This document shows, piece by piece, positions 33,889 through 44,100 of a DNA stretch of 64,000 nucleotides; within the stretch, counting starts at the first letter, position 1, and every line of letters begins with the position of its first letter. Position numbers and translations under genes: made by a program. The DNA comes from Phellopilus nigrolimitatus. Lineage: Eukaryota; Basidiomycota; Agaricomycetes; Hymenochaetales; Hymenochaetaceae. The stretch spans positions 28,732 to 92,731 of the forward strand of contig JAJOHG010000108.1 in the NCBI GenBank assembly GCA_021029095.1, written 5' to 3'. Below the pieces are notes generated by a model, which had not been told where the DNA came from, ran no database searches, and saw only the letters and a list, made by a program, of their open reading frames with translations.

Positions 33889-34241
33889 CCTAGAACCTGT
33901 AGATATAAATTCGGGCTCTTATTTTGTTCTTGTTGTTTCTTGCAACTTATAATCCAATAATTTCGGTATTCGTTTTCGGAGATCAGCAGCTGAACGAAGG
34001 AGCGAAAGAGCCACAGCGGGCAAAATTATATACATCCCAACTTTTAAAGAGCGCGTCCGCAGCTGGCGCAGCGGGCATGGTACAAATTTTGATATTGGCC
34101 CAGCCGAAACTCGATCCCACTCAAAGTGTCCCTCAGCAGCCCGCCAGAACGCATACCGAACTCAGACCGCAGCAGGACATACCGGACCGAGCCGCATGTA
34201 CATGCAGACGTCCGAGAAAGAAACAGGAATGTGAATGAAAA
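33889..34241 (-). repeat. Tail module, copy 2
   Basis: Begins CCTAGAACCTGTAGATATAA on the plus strand and runs with more than 90 percent identity by eye to copy 1 up to the Sec61-alpha stop codon. The left neighbours of copies 1 and 2 are unrelated, so about 33889 marks the end of the repeated unit. In this copy CATACCGAACTCAGACCGCA is present, a segment absent from copy 1 but present at 54.18 kb. Confidence 0.75.
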
Positions 34242-34385
34242 CTAGCCCAGAAGATCACCGAACGCAGCCATCTCGGGACTACTCGACTCGCAGATGCCAA
34301 TTTCTCAGTCTGAAAGCGTGACAAGTAAGAGAGCGCGATGATAAAGGAGGCAAAGGGCGCACAGCTGTAGATGAAGTGAGGTTGG
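34242..34385 (-). pseudogene. Sec61-alpha C-terminal fragment (copy B)
   Basis: The minus strand has the tail of Sec61-alpha ending with the same TAG stop as copy A (the CTAGCCCAGAAGATCACCGA bases on the plus strand) and the adjoining IYSCAPFASFIIALSYL-type final helix. Only about 45 codons remain; similarity stops near 34385, within the last transmembrane segment. It has no upstream channel sequence. It forms a unit with tail copy 2. Confidence 0.7.
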
Positions 34386-35430
34386 AAATGTTCGCTCACT
34401 CTAATTCGTGCCGGCCGGCACATCACGACGACATCATTACGTCAGCTGACCCGCCTGAGTAACCAGGCGACAAGCGATTGCTTGAAGAAACGCTGCTCAG
34501 GCAGAATCATCATCATGACTTTCGAAACCTTCAGCACACGTTGAGGAGAAAAAAGTCCTCGTTTGTGTCCTTTCACGAATATTCTCGATCCGGTCCGAGT
34601 TATGGGTGGTAAAGATGTATTCCCGCAAGGCAAAGCCTTGACTAGGGTGTTGTCCTACTCATCGGTGACATCGAAAATCGAGTTGAGTCTCTGCTCATGA
34701 ATTTTAAGAAATGTAATGCTCGCTTCATAGTTTGAAAATGTAGCGCTCACCGTCTTGAGACTTCAGAGTTGCGCATAAATTCCGCCATGAGGAGAAAATG
34801 AAACAGAAATGCCTCTGAGCCACGCACGTATTCAGAGTGCTTGGCAGCCGTGACTCAAGACTGCGCGTCGTTTGAGACCAGGCCCTTGTCACCAGGGACA
34901 AGATGAAATCGCATCGTACAGCTCAGCCAAGCGACTAATTGTTGCATTAACGTCACCTATACCCCATTTTTGGCTGCTCCAAATCCCATCCTTCCGCAAA
35001 TCAACCTATTTACTCTCTCGATAGGAAAGATGACGATATTGCCACTTTATGCGGTAATTAGCGAAGCGTAATATCAGTGTTCCAGAATCCACAAGACTTT
35101 GACGAGTACATCTCGATAAGACTAGTCATCTTGAGTTGGGAGCGAAGTCATGGTTATCATGGCTGACGACGTCCGCAGCAGCTATGACGAAGTACGTACG
35201 GTACCATTTCAACTTCTGGATCAACAGGTCCTTTTGGATTTACTGTAGTGTCATGAATCCGGAGTGCAAGAATAGTATATGACTATAATTGCAATAAGCC
35301 TATGAGACGACTTGGAAGAGGAGGATTGAGTAGCATACGTCATTTCGGCGGCTTATCGCTATGCAAACATGCTAAAGGAGCTTTTCTTTCTTTGTAAATT
35401 TGGTTACTCTCCAAAGTGCAGTAGAATGTG
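34386..35430. other. Unrecognised sequence between the Sec61 fragment and the GH10 remnant
   Basis: A minus-strand frame at 34480-34640 reads ALREYIFTTHNSDRIENI and looks like coding sequence, but I do not recognise it. The rest is of average composition with many stops. It may hold further captured exons. Confidence 0.3.
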
Positions 35431-35535
35431 TGAGCTGCAAAGAATAGCAGATTCAACAAATGGCAACTCACATCATTCATTTGCTACGATTTAGATACCC
35501 GCAAACATCGCGAGCCCACTGTTTCTGATCTACCA
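35431..35535. repeat. Direct repeat flanking the GH10 remnant, left copy
   Basis: The stretch with GCAAAGAATAGCAGATT, TTGCTACGATTTAGATAC and AAACATCGCGAGCCCA matches 36581-36685 (GCGAAGAATAGCGGATT, TTGCGACGATTAGGGAAC, AAACATCGCGAACCTA) over about 105 bp with roughly 70 percent identity by eye, in the same orientation. Confidence 0.65.
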
Positions 35536-35599
35536 GTAAGTAGGCTCCGTCGAAGAGCTGCAGCAGAGTTGTATCAGTCGTAAATAGGCAATGACCACC

Positions 35600-36440
35600 T
35601 CAGGTTTGTAAGTCTCGTAACATTTTCTTGCGAAATTCGCATCGTGCATTCATGTACGTCCGAGTACTCCTCAGATGTATCTGCCCACGCACGCATTGAC
35701 GACTGTCCAGTAGTCGCGGGCTGCTGCGCGAGCACAGTCGCGTTTGCCGGTCAAAGGAGGTTGATGTCAAGCTCAGTAATAGCGAGTGTATCGGGAGCTT
35801 GCCCAAGAGTAAAATGGCACTGGAAGCCGATGGCGTCGACTGGGACGCCGTCTTCTAGGAACGAGGAGACAACGCTGAAGAGCGCATCTGAATTGGCGTT
35901 TATCCCCCCAGCGCCGTAAGCATTTATGCTGGAAGTGCAAACCCCCTATGAGTTGATCCATCGGCCGATTAGGGTAGAAGTAGAAACCCGTACTAGAGCT
36001 TTGGTTGCATGTCTACGGCACGCGCATATGTAAGCCTTTTGCCATCACCTCTTCGCCGAATTTCTGTGTGCAGATATTATCTAGAAAGATTTCATTTGGG
36101 GCGTTGTCCGAGATCATGTATACGTCATCTTGTAACGGCATCTAATAGTTCAAAAGAACACAGGCGCACGATGACGTCCCACGAGTATAACTTTCCGCGA
36201 TAGTGGTCCATGTCGGTGGTGATGTGGTTCCCGAGTGCTCTGTCTAGCTTTGTGGCACTCAGCGAGGTATTCCCCTACGCAGCAACACGTGCTAACTTGG
36301 GAGAACGAGCTACGCCCCACGTAAAGTTATGTCCGCGCACATCGAAGCGAACGATCTCATCAGCCGTGGTAGGGTTAAACAGGTTTTGCTCGGGCTCGAT
36401 ATCAATCCACTTCACTGCTGAGTAGAAGAGCATGTATCAG
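35600..36440 (-). pseudogene. GH10 endo-xylanase, broken
   Basis: The minus strand reads IDIEPEQNLFNPTTADEIV, RFDVRGHNFTWGV and LGNHITTDMDHYRGKLYSWD. These correspond to the KW(D)xxEP, RGHxxxW and NH-YKGKxxxWDVVNE regions of family 10 glycoside hydrolases. Further along, VSSFLEDGVPVDAIGFQCHF and PDTLAITELDINLL match the barrel strand with the catalytic nucleophile (ITELDI). Such enzymes are secreted and cut xylan. The acid/base Asn-Glu (DVVNE) is lost where the frame breaks after YSWDVI, and several stops follow. No signal peptide was found. It lies between the IBtk-like piece and the tail-bearing piece, on the same strand. Confidence 0.75.
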
Positions 36441-36580
36441 AAATAAGCCATTATGATGGAATATCGTAATACGAACTTCCATTTTCCGAAGTGAAGATCG
36501 AGAACCAGTGGAAGGAAGCACGTACTGTCTAGCACATCGTGATTCGTGCATCGAAAGGAGCGAAACGCACCTGGGTCGAG

Positions 36581-36685
36581 TGAACTGCGAAGAATAGCGG
36601 ATTTAAAAAATGAGAAACCATATCAGTCACTTGCGACGATTAGGGAACCCGGAAACATCGCGAACCTATCATTTCTGATCGATTA
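36581..36685. repeat. Direct repeat flanking the GH10 remnant, right copy
   Basis: Partner of the repeat at 35431-35535. Together the two bracket the GH10 remnant, which could reflect a tandem duplication of one exon or an insertion between duplicated ends. Confidence 0.6.
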
Positions 36686-36819
36686 TCAGCACGTGCCATT
36701 GACGAGCTGCGGTGGGCTTGCATCTGCCATACACAGGTTCTAATCATCCTTCATCTCTTGAATGATTCGATCTTGTACACGCTCTCGTACACGTTCTTGT
36801 GCACGTGAATACGCGCTAT

Positions 36820-39430
36820 TCCAGGACTTCTGACAGGCGTAGACGAAGTTGGGACTCGGGTAGAACCAACACCTGGCAACGGCTACGGTGAGCTCGTTTC
36901 GAGTGCATTGTGTCTGAAATTAAAGGAGCTTTCTGTAAAGTATGGGAGGTCGGCGCTATCGTTGTAGCATGCATGTCAAAGCCTACGGCGCGCGAGCGAC
37001 TGGGAAGCATTTCAAACGATGGCGGTGTCGCTCGCTGACTTTCTGTTTCTGCCATGATCGCCCGAAAGTCCAGTTCGCTGGAAGGCAGCTGCACGACTCG
37101 TGCCTTTAAAACTATACTTTCCGACCCGCCGGTACCTGCGAAGATGGCGCGCTGCAAGACCACTCCGTGGCATATGCAAATTTCTGGGTGCGGCACGGAG
37201 ATTTGAAGGCGCGATGTCTCCCGGCATATCATCATCCATGAGAAAAATTTCATCTCCGCTAGCTGTCACATTCTAGCAAATATGGTGAGATGGGGAAGGA
37301 CTGGCTGGCGTAGATAGGATTGAATTTGTCAACATCGACGAGCAGCGCGTCCGTTTGTTACCAGGCGAATTTCCCACTGCAGCTGGAGACAACCTTGGCG
37401 AGTGGCGAATTTGAGCGCCTGCTCAACTCCTGCACCCTGAGACGAAAGGCTGCGAGATCCTGCAGTGGGAGCAAGACTTTACAGTTCTCGAGCGTCTTGG
37501 TAAATAGCATGCCCGAGCGTGTGACGGGCAGCTTCTTCGGTTGGCGTGCGCGTACGAAAGCAGAGAGTTGCTTGACAAGAGGAAGGCAAACATGTTTTGT
37601 AGGGGTATGAAACTCCGCGCGAATTTGAGCGGGGTTCACCTTCGTCTTTGGTCTAAGAGTCCCGAGTTGCGAGCAGACCGACGCGGCGGTCGCAGAGAGC
37701 GGGGACATCATCCGTATACAAGTATGTAGCCAGTAAAAGTACAGTGAGCGGATGGAGGCCTGAGAACACGAGCTTTGAAATAGAGACTGATTTCGAGGGG
37801 AATAGAAATGGGAATGGAATGACTGAATTTGATGCTGACAGCATTGTCTTTGGCGCTCTGGCCCAGTAGGACGTCCTTTAGCAATAGCAAGCACGCGGCA
37901 AGAAAGATCCTATGTAAGGGAAACGCAAATACAGAGTAATCTGCACAAGGAGATCGATACCGTACTTCAGTTCAACTCCATCGAAAATGCCTCTGTGCTC
38001 TTCTCGCCGGCTCTTCTCGTCACAATCCAGGAGTTCCAACAGGTCTTTCGCAATCCTGATGTTGTTCTCGATAGAAATGTCCTCGGATTCGCCCTGATTT
38101 TCACCATCCACGTCCACACCCTCGACGATAACAGCAGGCGACTCGGCAGACATCTCGGTCTGCTCCTGTAATCTATTCGCGCTCCCGTGTTCTTCGCAGC
38201 CCCACTGAAGTTCCTCGCAGCCAAGCGCAAGTTTGGCTGTGCAGCTTCCAGGTTATTTGAAAGCGTAGTGCCAACTACCTCGATTGGTGAGGACGCGCAA
38301 TTTTCTCGAAGAGCAGCGAATCCACCGGCGCTGCTAGCAGAAATCGCACAACGCCCTGCTAAAACGGCACGCGCTGAACCTTGGCGGTCTTCGCAAATCG
38401 ACTGCAAACATACACGAGCTCAGACTCAGTGGAGTGAACAATCGTGCCGTCCGAAACGAATGCGACATCCTCGACAGCGCTGAACTGCTTCCTAAGCGCC
38501 CATACGCGCTGCGGTTTCACCACAGCTGCATTAGAAACCGCACGTATTCCACCTTTGCTTTCTTTACTCTGCGCCGCATTGGCCTCGATAGTGGAGGAGG
38601 ACCCAACAGCCGGAAAACTGAACGTTAACATCTCGCCATTAGATGAAAGCACTGCGAACGCATTCTCCGATCTTGGCAATGGCCGCATTGTTCTGTGCTA
38701 CTGGAGGCCGATATGCCGTGAGCGCGGGCGGAGAGCTCGCGGTTGGGAAGCTAGGCAAATAACAAACAGTACACAGATAGCAATAAGAGCGTGAACACAC
38801 AAAAAGGAAAGTATGTACTAACTTGATTTTGAAACTTCGCCAACCCGCGAAGCACAAGACATCGTTGCTCGTAAGGAGAACCGCCATCGCTGCGTCACTC
38901 AGCGCAACATTATGTATAGCTTGCGCAACCTGAGCAACGCGTTGCGGTAGTACCTGGACGGGCACTGCAGCCATGTCATAACCCAGTTGAGCATTGTTGA
39001 TCCCCATGTGAATAGCTCTTTTGCCGTCCAGCACGCGCACGCGGTCCTGCATACCACGCCGATGACGAACTCTTTCTGGAGAGGACCGACGACACGCCGC
39101 GGAGTCGCCACCGTCTGTAGCGCTCCCGCGCCTGACCCCACGCCGGACACGTCGACATCATGACCGAGCTGTGAGAAACGCGAGAGACCACAGCTGAACA
39201 CGCTCTTCGCACGCGTGGGCGCAAAAGTAAGATACTGAGAAATTGCACCCTGGACGATGCGCGTTTCTTCTGAGTTCGAGACGATAGCCAGAGTGTTTAA
39301 AGGCGCAAGGCGATGCTGCGCCGTGCCACGCACGACGCCGCCGAAGCCGTACATACGTAGGTTCGCGCATGGCTCTGCGGTGATGATGGGGATATACAGT
39401 ACATGGATGGCTGGAAACGCATTGAAAGGG
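36820..39430 (-). pseudogene. IBtk-like RCC1-repeat/BTB protein, broken (copy in assembly 3)
   Basis: In order on the minus strand: [50 protein letters not shown] and KELFTWGSTMLNWVMTW are RCC1-type propeller blades. KPQRVWALRKQFSAVEDVAF and SDGTIVHSTESELVYV are further blades. A BTB-like region with YLYTDDVPALCDRR follows, then a C-terminal segment with DDDMPGDIAPSNLR, FAGTGGSESIVLKARVVQL and ESQRATPPSF. This order fits fungal homologues of the inhibitor of Bruton tyrosine kinase, a BTB/RCC1 adaptor that in animals serves cullin-3 ligases. Multiple frame changes and stops make it nonfunctional. It follows the KIN1 piece at the same junction as in the second copy at 51.96 kb, but here the C-terminus is kept. 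Confidence 0.75.
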
Positions 39431-40475
39431 ACTGCGTGTACGATGCGGGATGCCCCGTCTGCGGAGGAATGTAAAGGTTGGAAAGACCAAAGTCAATGAT
39501 CTTGATGTTGCCCGTTCGAAAGATGAGGATGTTCTCGATCTTGAGATCGCGGTGGACGACATTGTCGCGGTGACAGTGGTCGAATGCGGAGCCGATTTGG
39601 CGGGAAAACTTGCGGGAAACGCGCTCGCGAAAACGGCCGTGCCTGATGATGTAGTCGAGCATCTGCCCACCGTTGACATACTCGAACACCATGTAGTATT
39701 GGTTTGTGTGCGCGATGAGTTCCCGTACAACGCACATATGCGGGTGTAACAGCATCGACAGCGCCGCCTCCCGCATCGTGCGGGTCTCCTTCGATGCCTC
39801 CTTCGACGCTTGCTTTGCCGCCGCCTCCGCTGTCGGCACGACGCGTTCATCCCTGCGCTTGTGATGTTGGCCCGCGGGAGGATGTTGATCGCGAGCTGCG
39901 TACGCAGTGGGCAGGATCATTCTTTAATATATTTTAGAAACGTCAGTGTGCAAATCGAGCAGCTGACGCAGAGGTTGCTGCGTACCTTCTCGCCGGTGAG
40001 ATCGTGGTACGCCAGGTCGGCCTTGCCCATGCTTCCCGCGCCGAGCGTCTTTCCGAGCGTGTAATCTCTCAGCATGCGACTTGAACTGCGCGGCTTCTGG
40101 GTACGGATGCTCGAGCTCGACTCGAGCGGCGCCTGCGCGGCTGCGGGTGCATGCGTCTCTCCACGACCACCGCAGGCAGGGACGTACTGCTGGAGCGCCA
40201 TCAGCATTGACATTGGACGTGGCTGTGCGCCATTCACGGATGGTTGGCGCGTGGTAGGTAGGGCATGCGTTCGGGGCGCTGAAGCGGTCGTTAGCATCGC
40301 GCTCTTGTTCAGACGTTTTCACTACGAACCTAGGCCTTCATTTTATCTCATCCTCCCTTCCAAGAGCTTCGGCTCGTCCGCGCGAAATCCACCAGCGCAA
40401 CGGGATGTGGCCAAGTTGCTGCTGTTCCTATTGCTGCTGCTGTTGCTGCTGCTGCAGCTGCAGCTGTCGAGGCAT
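39431..40475 (-). pseudogene. KIN1/PAR-1-type Ser/Thr kinase, N-terminal lobe and part of C-lobe (assembly 3)
   Basis: The Gln-rich first exon starts at 40475 but meets a TAG after 15 codons. The next exon reads LRDYTLGKTLGAGSMGKADL and AYHDLTGEKV (glycine loop). After an intron comes LAINILPRA, where the ATP-anchoring Lys is Asn, then [60 protein letters not shown] and [14 protein letters not shown] and DFG motifs are present, but the sequence stops just after DFG: the activation segment, APE and the rest of the C-lobe and KA1 domain are absent. It is joined directly to the IBtk-like piece. KIN1 kinases act at the cell cortex in polarity and secretion; this copy cannot be active. Confidence 0.85.
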
Positions 40476-40760
40476 GATCCTCGCACCTAGATAGATAGTT
40501 TATAGATCTGTACGCTAAAAGCATAAAGAAAGAGAAACGGCTTACGATTAAACAGCGGTGCGCGGAGCGTAGTTGAGAAGCCGAGAGAAGACGAAGGACG
40601 AAGACGAAGCTAGAAGATCGACATGACGAGGACGACGCGCATTGCTGTCCTCGGGCTGTGCCGGACAGCGATCAAGACGACTTCGGCGACGATTGGCTTC
40701 ACATCAGCGTGCCAGGTCCGACAAGCAAGAACACAGTGCAAGGTTAGTACAGATTTCTAT
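40285..40760 (-). repeat. Head module, copy 3
   Basis: Contains the shared intron-1 donor region (TTCAGACGTTTTCACTACGA on the plus strand), the Gln-rich exon, ACCTAGATAGATAGTTTATA, GTACGCTAAAAGCAT, GCGGAGCGTAGTTGAGAA and the plus-strand frame MTRTTRIAVLGLCRTAIKTT. A plus-strand GTTAGT-to-TTTCAG intron follows. The minus-strand product is the KIN1/IBtk chimera; the plus-strand continuation is the NAA25-like pseudogene. Confidence 0.8.
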
Positions 40761-40799
40761 TCTATTATACAAAAAAGTCTCTAATTTTCATTTTCAGAC

Positions 40800-43720
40800 T
40801 CTTTTGTGCTCAGCAATGGCGGCGCGGCGCGGCTCAGCAGATCGCCCTCTGCCTCTATAATGCCTTCGGCCCGCCAGCACCGACTCTGCTTCATCTTAAG
40901 AGCCATCCTCTGCTCTACGCAACATACTTAGGGCCTGTTCGGCCCCAGGAGTTGCGCAGCCTCCACCACCCAAATTTGCAACCGGTGACTTCCCAGTCAC
41001 CGGTTGGCCAACCTCAGCCGAAACGAGTGCTCGGTACGACCGTGGTTGTGACGCAACGGCTTCTGTGCGTGATTTTCTAATCTAGGCTACTTGTGCATAT
41101 CAACAAATGGAAAGGCCCGAATTGTTTTTCTATCTAAATTTGCTACTTTGTTTATACACATTGGTTAGAAGCCATGCATGTCTACAGATGTTGTATCATA
41201 GATTTCTTAATTGTCGGCTTTTTCTTTTCGCTGAAAATTAGAAACAAATAATAATAATCATAATAATAAAAATGCATTTAAGCTGCCTAATATAGGTTAT
41301 TATATAAGATAAGCGCCCAAATCTAAATAAAGTCTGGCATTTCGGATGACCACTTTTGCATTACAGTATGTGACTTTATGTGACAAACGGGTGCAGCGTT
41401 GGCTCAGACTAGTGCGGAAGTCTCCGGCCCTGGGTTGCCCAGCCGGTGACTGCACAACTCCTGGGGCCGAACAGGCCCTTATGACCCGCCATACCCTTCA
41501 CCACGCGCGCCGCCCTGCAGATGCTTTCCCACCGCCTCCTCGACACTGTCATTGTGCCCCCATACGCAACCGCCGACCGCCTGCATGTACACATCAGCGT
41601 GCTCACTGCGTTCAGCATGGACGACGAAGCCGCTGCGCTAATCGACTCTAAGGATGGACGTGCTATCGCGATGACGAGCCTCGTCGTGGATGAACTGCGC
41701 CGCGACGATGTCCATGCGCGGCGGAACTTTGCGGCCGAAGGCGAGCGCGCCCGCGCGAAGCTTGTCGAGAAGTGAAAGCGAAAAAGACTTTTCGGATTAT
41801 GTTCTCTAGAAAAAAACATTAGTGACACGCCCGTTTTCGGTTAGGGTGGAATTATAAAGTGATCACAACTGGCTCGAGTTCTTGGCCGTGCTCGACGGGA
41901 CATTTGCAGCGCCGGCAGTCGTGGACAAGGTGCGGGCCGTACACGGCTTGTTACACCGGCTTGCGGGTGCGGACGGACGGCGCGATCGTGGTGTTCTGCT
42001 CACGCTCCTCGAGCTTGAGAAGCGCGCGTGCGAAAACGGGTTCGGATCTGACTTTGTGAGCGTGTCTGGCTCCTAATAGTTGTTTTCGAGAGCTGACGGT
42101 TCCTTTATTCTTATTTTTCAAAATCGAGCAGGATCACAGGACGGTCTGCTGGGTCTCATCAAGTTGTACTCCGAGCGCTTCGGCGACAAGGCGTACTGTT
42201 TTGAGGACCTCAAGCCGTACACCATGCTTGAGGGCTCCAAGCTACTCGCGCTCAACGCGTATCTCGATGCGCACACGCATGTTTCCGTACGCCTTTTCTC
42301 ACATTCATTCATACAAGGCCAAAGGCTCACACATCACCAACCAGGACACCGCGCCCACGCTGTGCTGCTCAATCAACGCGCACAAGCTGCGGCGGCACGT
42401 CCTTGGCGCGGATGAACTCTCGGCAGCGCAGGAAACGGAGCACGCTCTTGCGTACTTCCGCGCGTACACCGCGGCGCTGGAGCTCGGTGGTGCTCTACTT
42501 CAAAGTCCTGTCGAATTATCGTCCGCGCGGCCAGCCGACGTTTGATGCGCAGATGCTCACGACGAACTCATCCAGTGTAAGTGATTTCTTTCTTCCTGAA
42601 ATGCAAAGTCATTTACCTTCAAACTGCTGACACGATGGCATTAAGCTAGTCTGGCTCTCGACGTTTCTGCGCATCTATATCCCCGTCTTTTTGCTCGGAA
42701 GTGACATCGACGAGACCGTCGAGAAGCTTCTCATCGGGGACCGTTCGAAGGCCGCAGACATCCCAGAGAATAAGATCCCTCTGAAAGATTGTGTCCACGT
42801 GCGCAAATAGGCTGAGCTCAGTGAGGTGCGCACCGTGGCTCTTCCGTACGTGAAAGGATCTAACGTATAATAATGAATGCGACTTAGCTGACTGCGGACG
42901 AGCGCACGCTCTTCGTCTACGTCTCTGTGCTGCGCGACTGGCTCGAATCATGACCACGCGCGCCCACAGCAGGAGGCCCTGCTCGTGGAAGTGAACAGGC
43001 AGCAGGAGACGCTGTGCGGAAATAACACGAAGGGCGCGCTGAAGGCGGTGGCCACGCTGAGGAGCCCCCCGCGGTGCGCGACCCACCGGAGGATGTGCGC
43101 GATTTTATCGATTGTACGGATTCTCCTCGGACCTCTTCCCTTTGTTGCTGGGGTGAGATAGGGTGAAAACTCATGCATTTTGCTTTATGGAACAGCTATG
43201 GCCGCCCGGTTCAAGGAAGGTTCTGGAAAGTACCGGCTTCCGTGGGAGGCATTGCATATTTCCACCTTGACGCAGGAGGTACGAAGCGCTATCGTTTCCG
43301 TATCAGCAACTGAAGTCTTCGAATTTTGTATTATTACTTAGGCTACGCTGATGCTCGCGCTAGCGTCAGCGCGATTCAAGGCCCCCGCCGTCGTTAAGGC
43401 GAGCAAGTTTGGCTGGGTGCGTGTTGGCTTTGCTTAAATTCGCGCGGGCATCTTCGGACTGACTCGTGTCCTTTTCATTATCTTCTACGCAGCTCACAGT
43501 GAGTCTGCGCACGCTCCTGGAGAAGGAAAGTGTAGACCTGAAGAATTTGGCGAGTTCGTTGGCAAGGACCGGTACATAGGTCAGCACGAGTGAGGGGCGC
43601 TGCGCGTTCATCGACGAGTGCAGGCACATACAGGAATTCGTAAAGGTGCGCCGCACTGTAATACTATTCCCTTTTCTACTTACTGACATGGTGATACTCT
43701 ACGAGGTAGTTCTAGCATCC
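40800..43720 (+). pseudogene. NatB auxiliary subunit (NAA25/MDM20-like), broken
   Basis: Plus-strand pieces read AQQIALCLYNAFGPPAPTLL then HLKSHPLLYATYL, MLSHRLLDTVIVPPYATADR, MDDEAAALIDSKDGRAIAMT, WLEFLAVLDGTFAAPAVVDK, GLIKLYSERFGDKAYCFEDL, WLSTFLRIYIPVFLLGSDID and KSKLAVLHISTLTQE-like tail pieces. The ERFGDKAxCFEDLKPY phrase is characteristic of fungal MDM20, the TPR-type ribosome-binding partner of N-acetyltransferase B. Introns with GT-AG ends lie between several pieces. A transposable element (40931-41478) interrupts the exon after HPLLYATYL, a TGA follows the insertion site, and later frames shift. Assignment is fair, not certain; loss of function is clear. Confidence 0.55.
40931..41478. 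mobile_element. MITE, probably PIF/Harbinger type, inserted in the NAA25-like exon
   Basis: The left end GGGCCTGTTCGGCCCCAGGA and the right end (reverse complement identical through GGAGTTG-GCAG) form inverted repeats of about 28 bp with one mismatch. They are flanked by a TTA duplication (40928-40930 and 41479-41481). TTA/TAA three-base duplications are the hallmark of PIF/Harbinger elements. Near each end sits a CCGGTGAC palindrome. The 548-bp interior is AT-rich with no open frame of note, so it depends on a transposase encoded elsewhere. Confidence 0.85.
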
Positions 43721-44100
43721 GTCAGGTAACCAGTAAGCGACTTGCGATAGTCAGCGAGGGACACGACACGGTTAGCGAATGCGGCGATGTTGATCTGTCG
43801 ATTTCGGAGTACTCTCTCATGAAGTCACAAAGGACCTCGGGAGCACGCAAAGTACATCTAGAGAAGTGAAAAAACCATTGCATTCGAGGTCCTTCGCATC
43901 TACGTCCTCCACTGACGACAAGCGGTGGGCGGTTGGAAGGACGAAAATAGGAGGACTATGTGGCTTATGATAGAAACATGGTTTGGGCTGTACAGAAATA
44001 ATATAAGAGAATTCAACGACCCTATATAAGTATTCTTCATAACAGAGTGAGTATGAACAGGAAAAGGAGAAACCCGCAAGGAAACACTCGGCGCTTACGA
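43721..44100. other. Intergenic between the NAA25-like and ISWI-like pseudogenes
   Basis: No gene recognised. The two neighbours converge here (plus from the left, minus from the right), so this holds their 3' flanks. No tail-module sequence is present, so the long assembly to the right ends without one. Confidence 0.4.
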
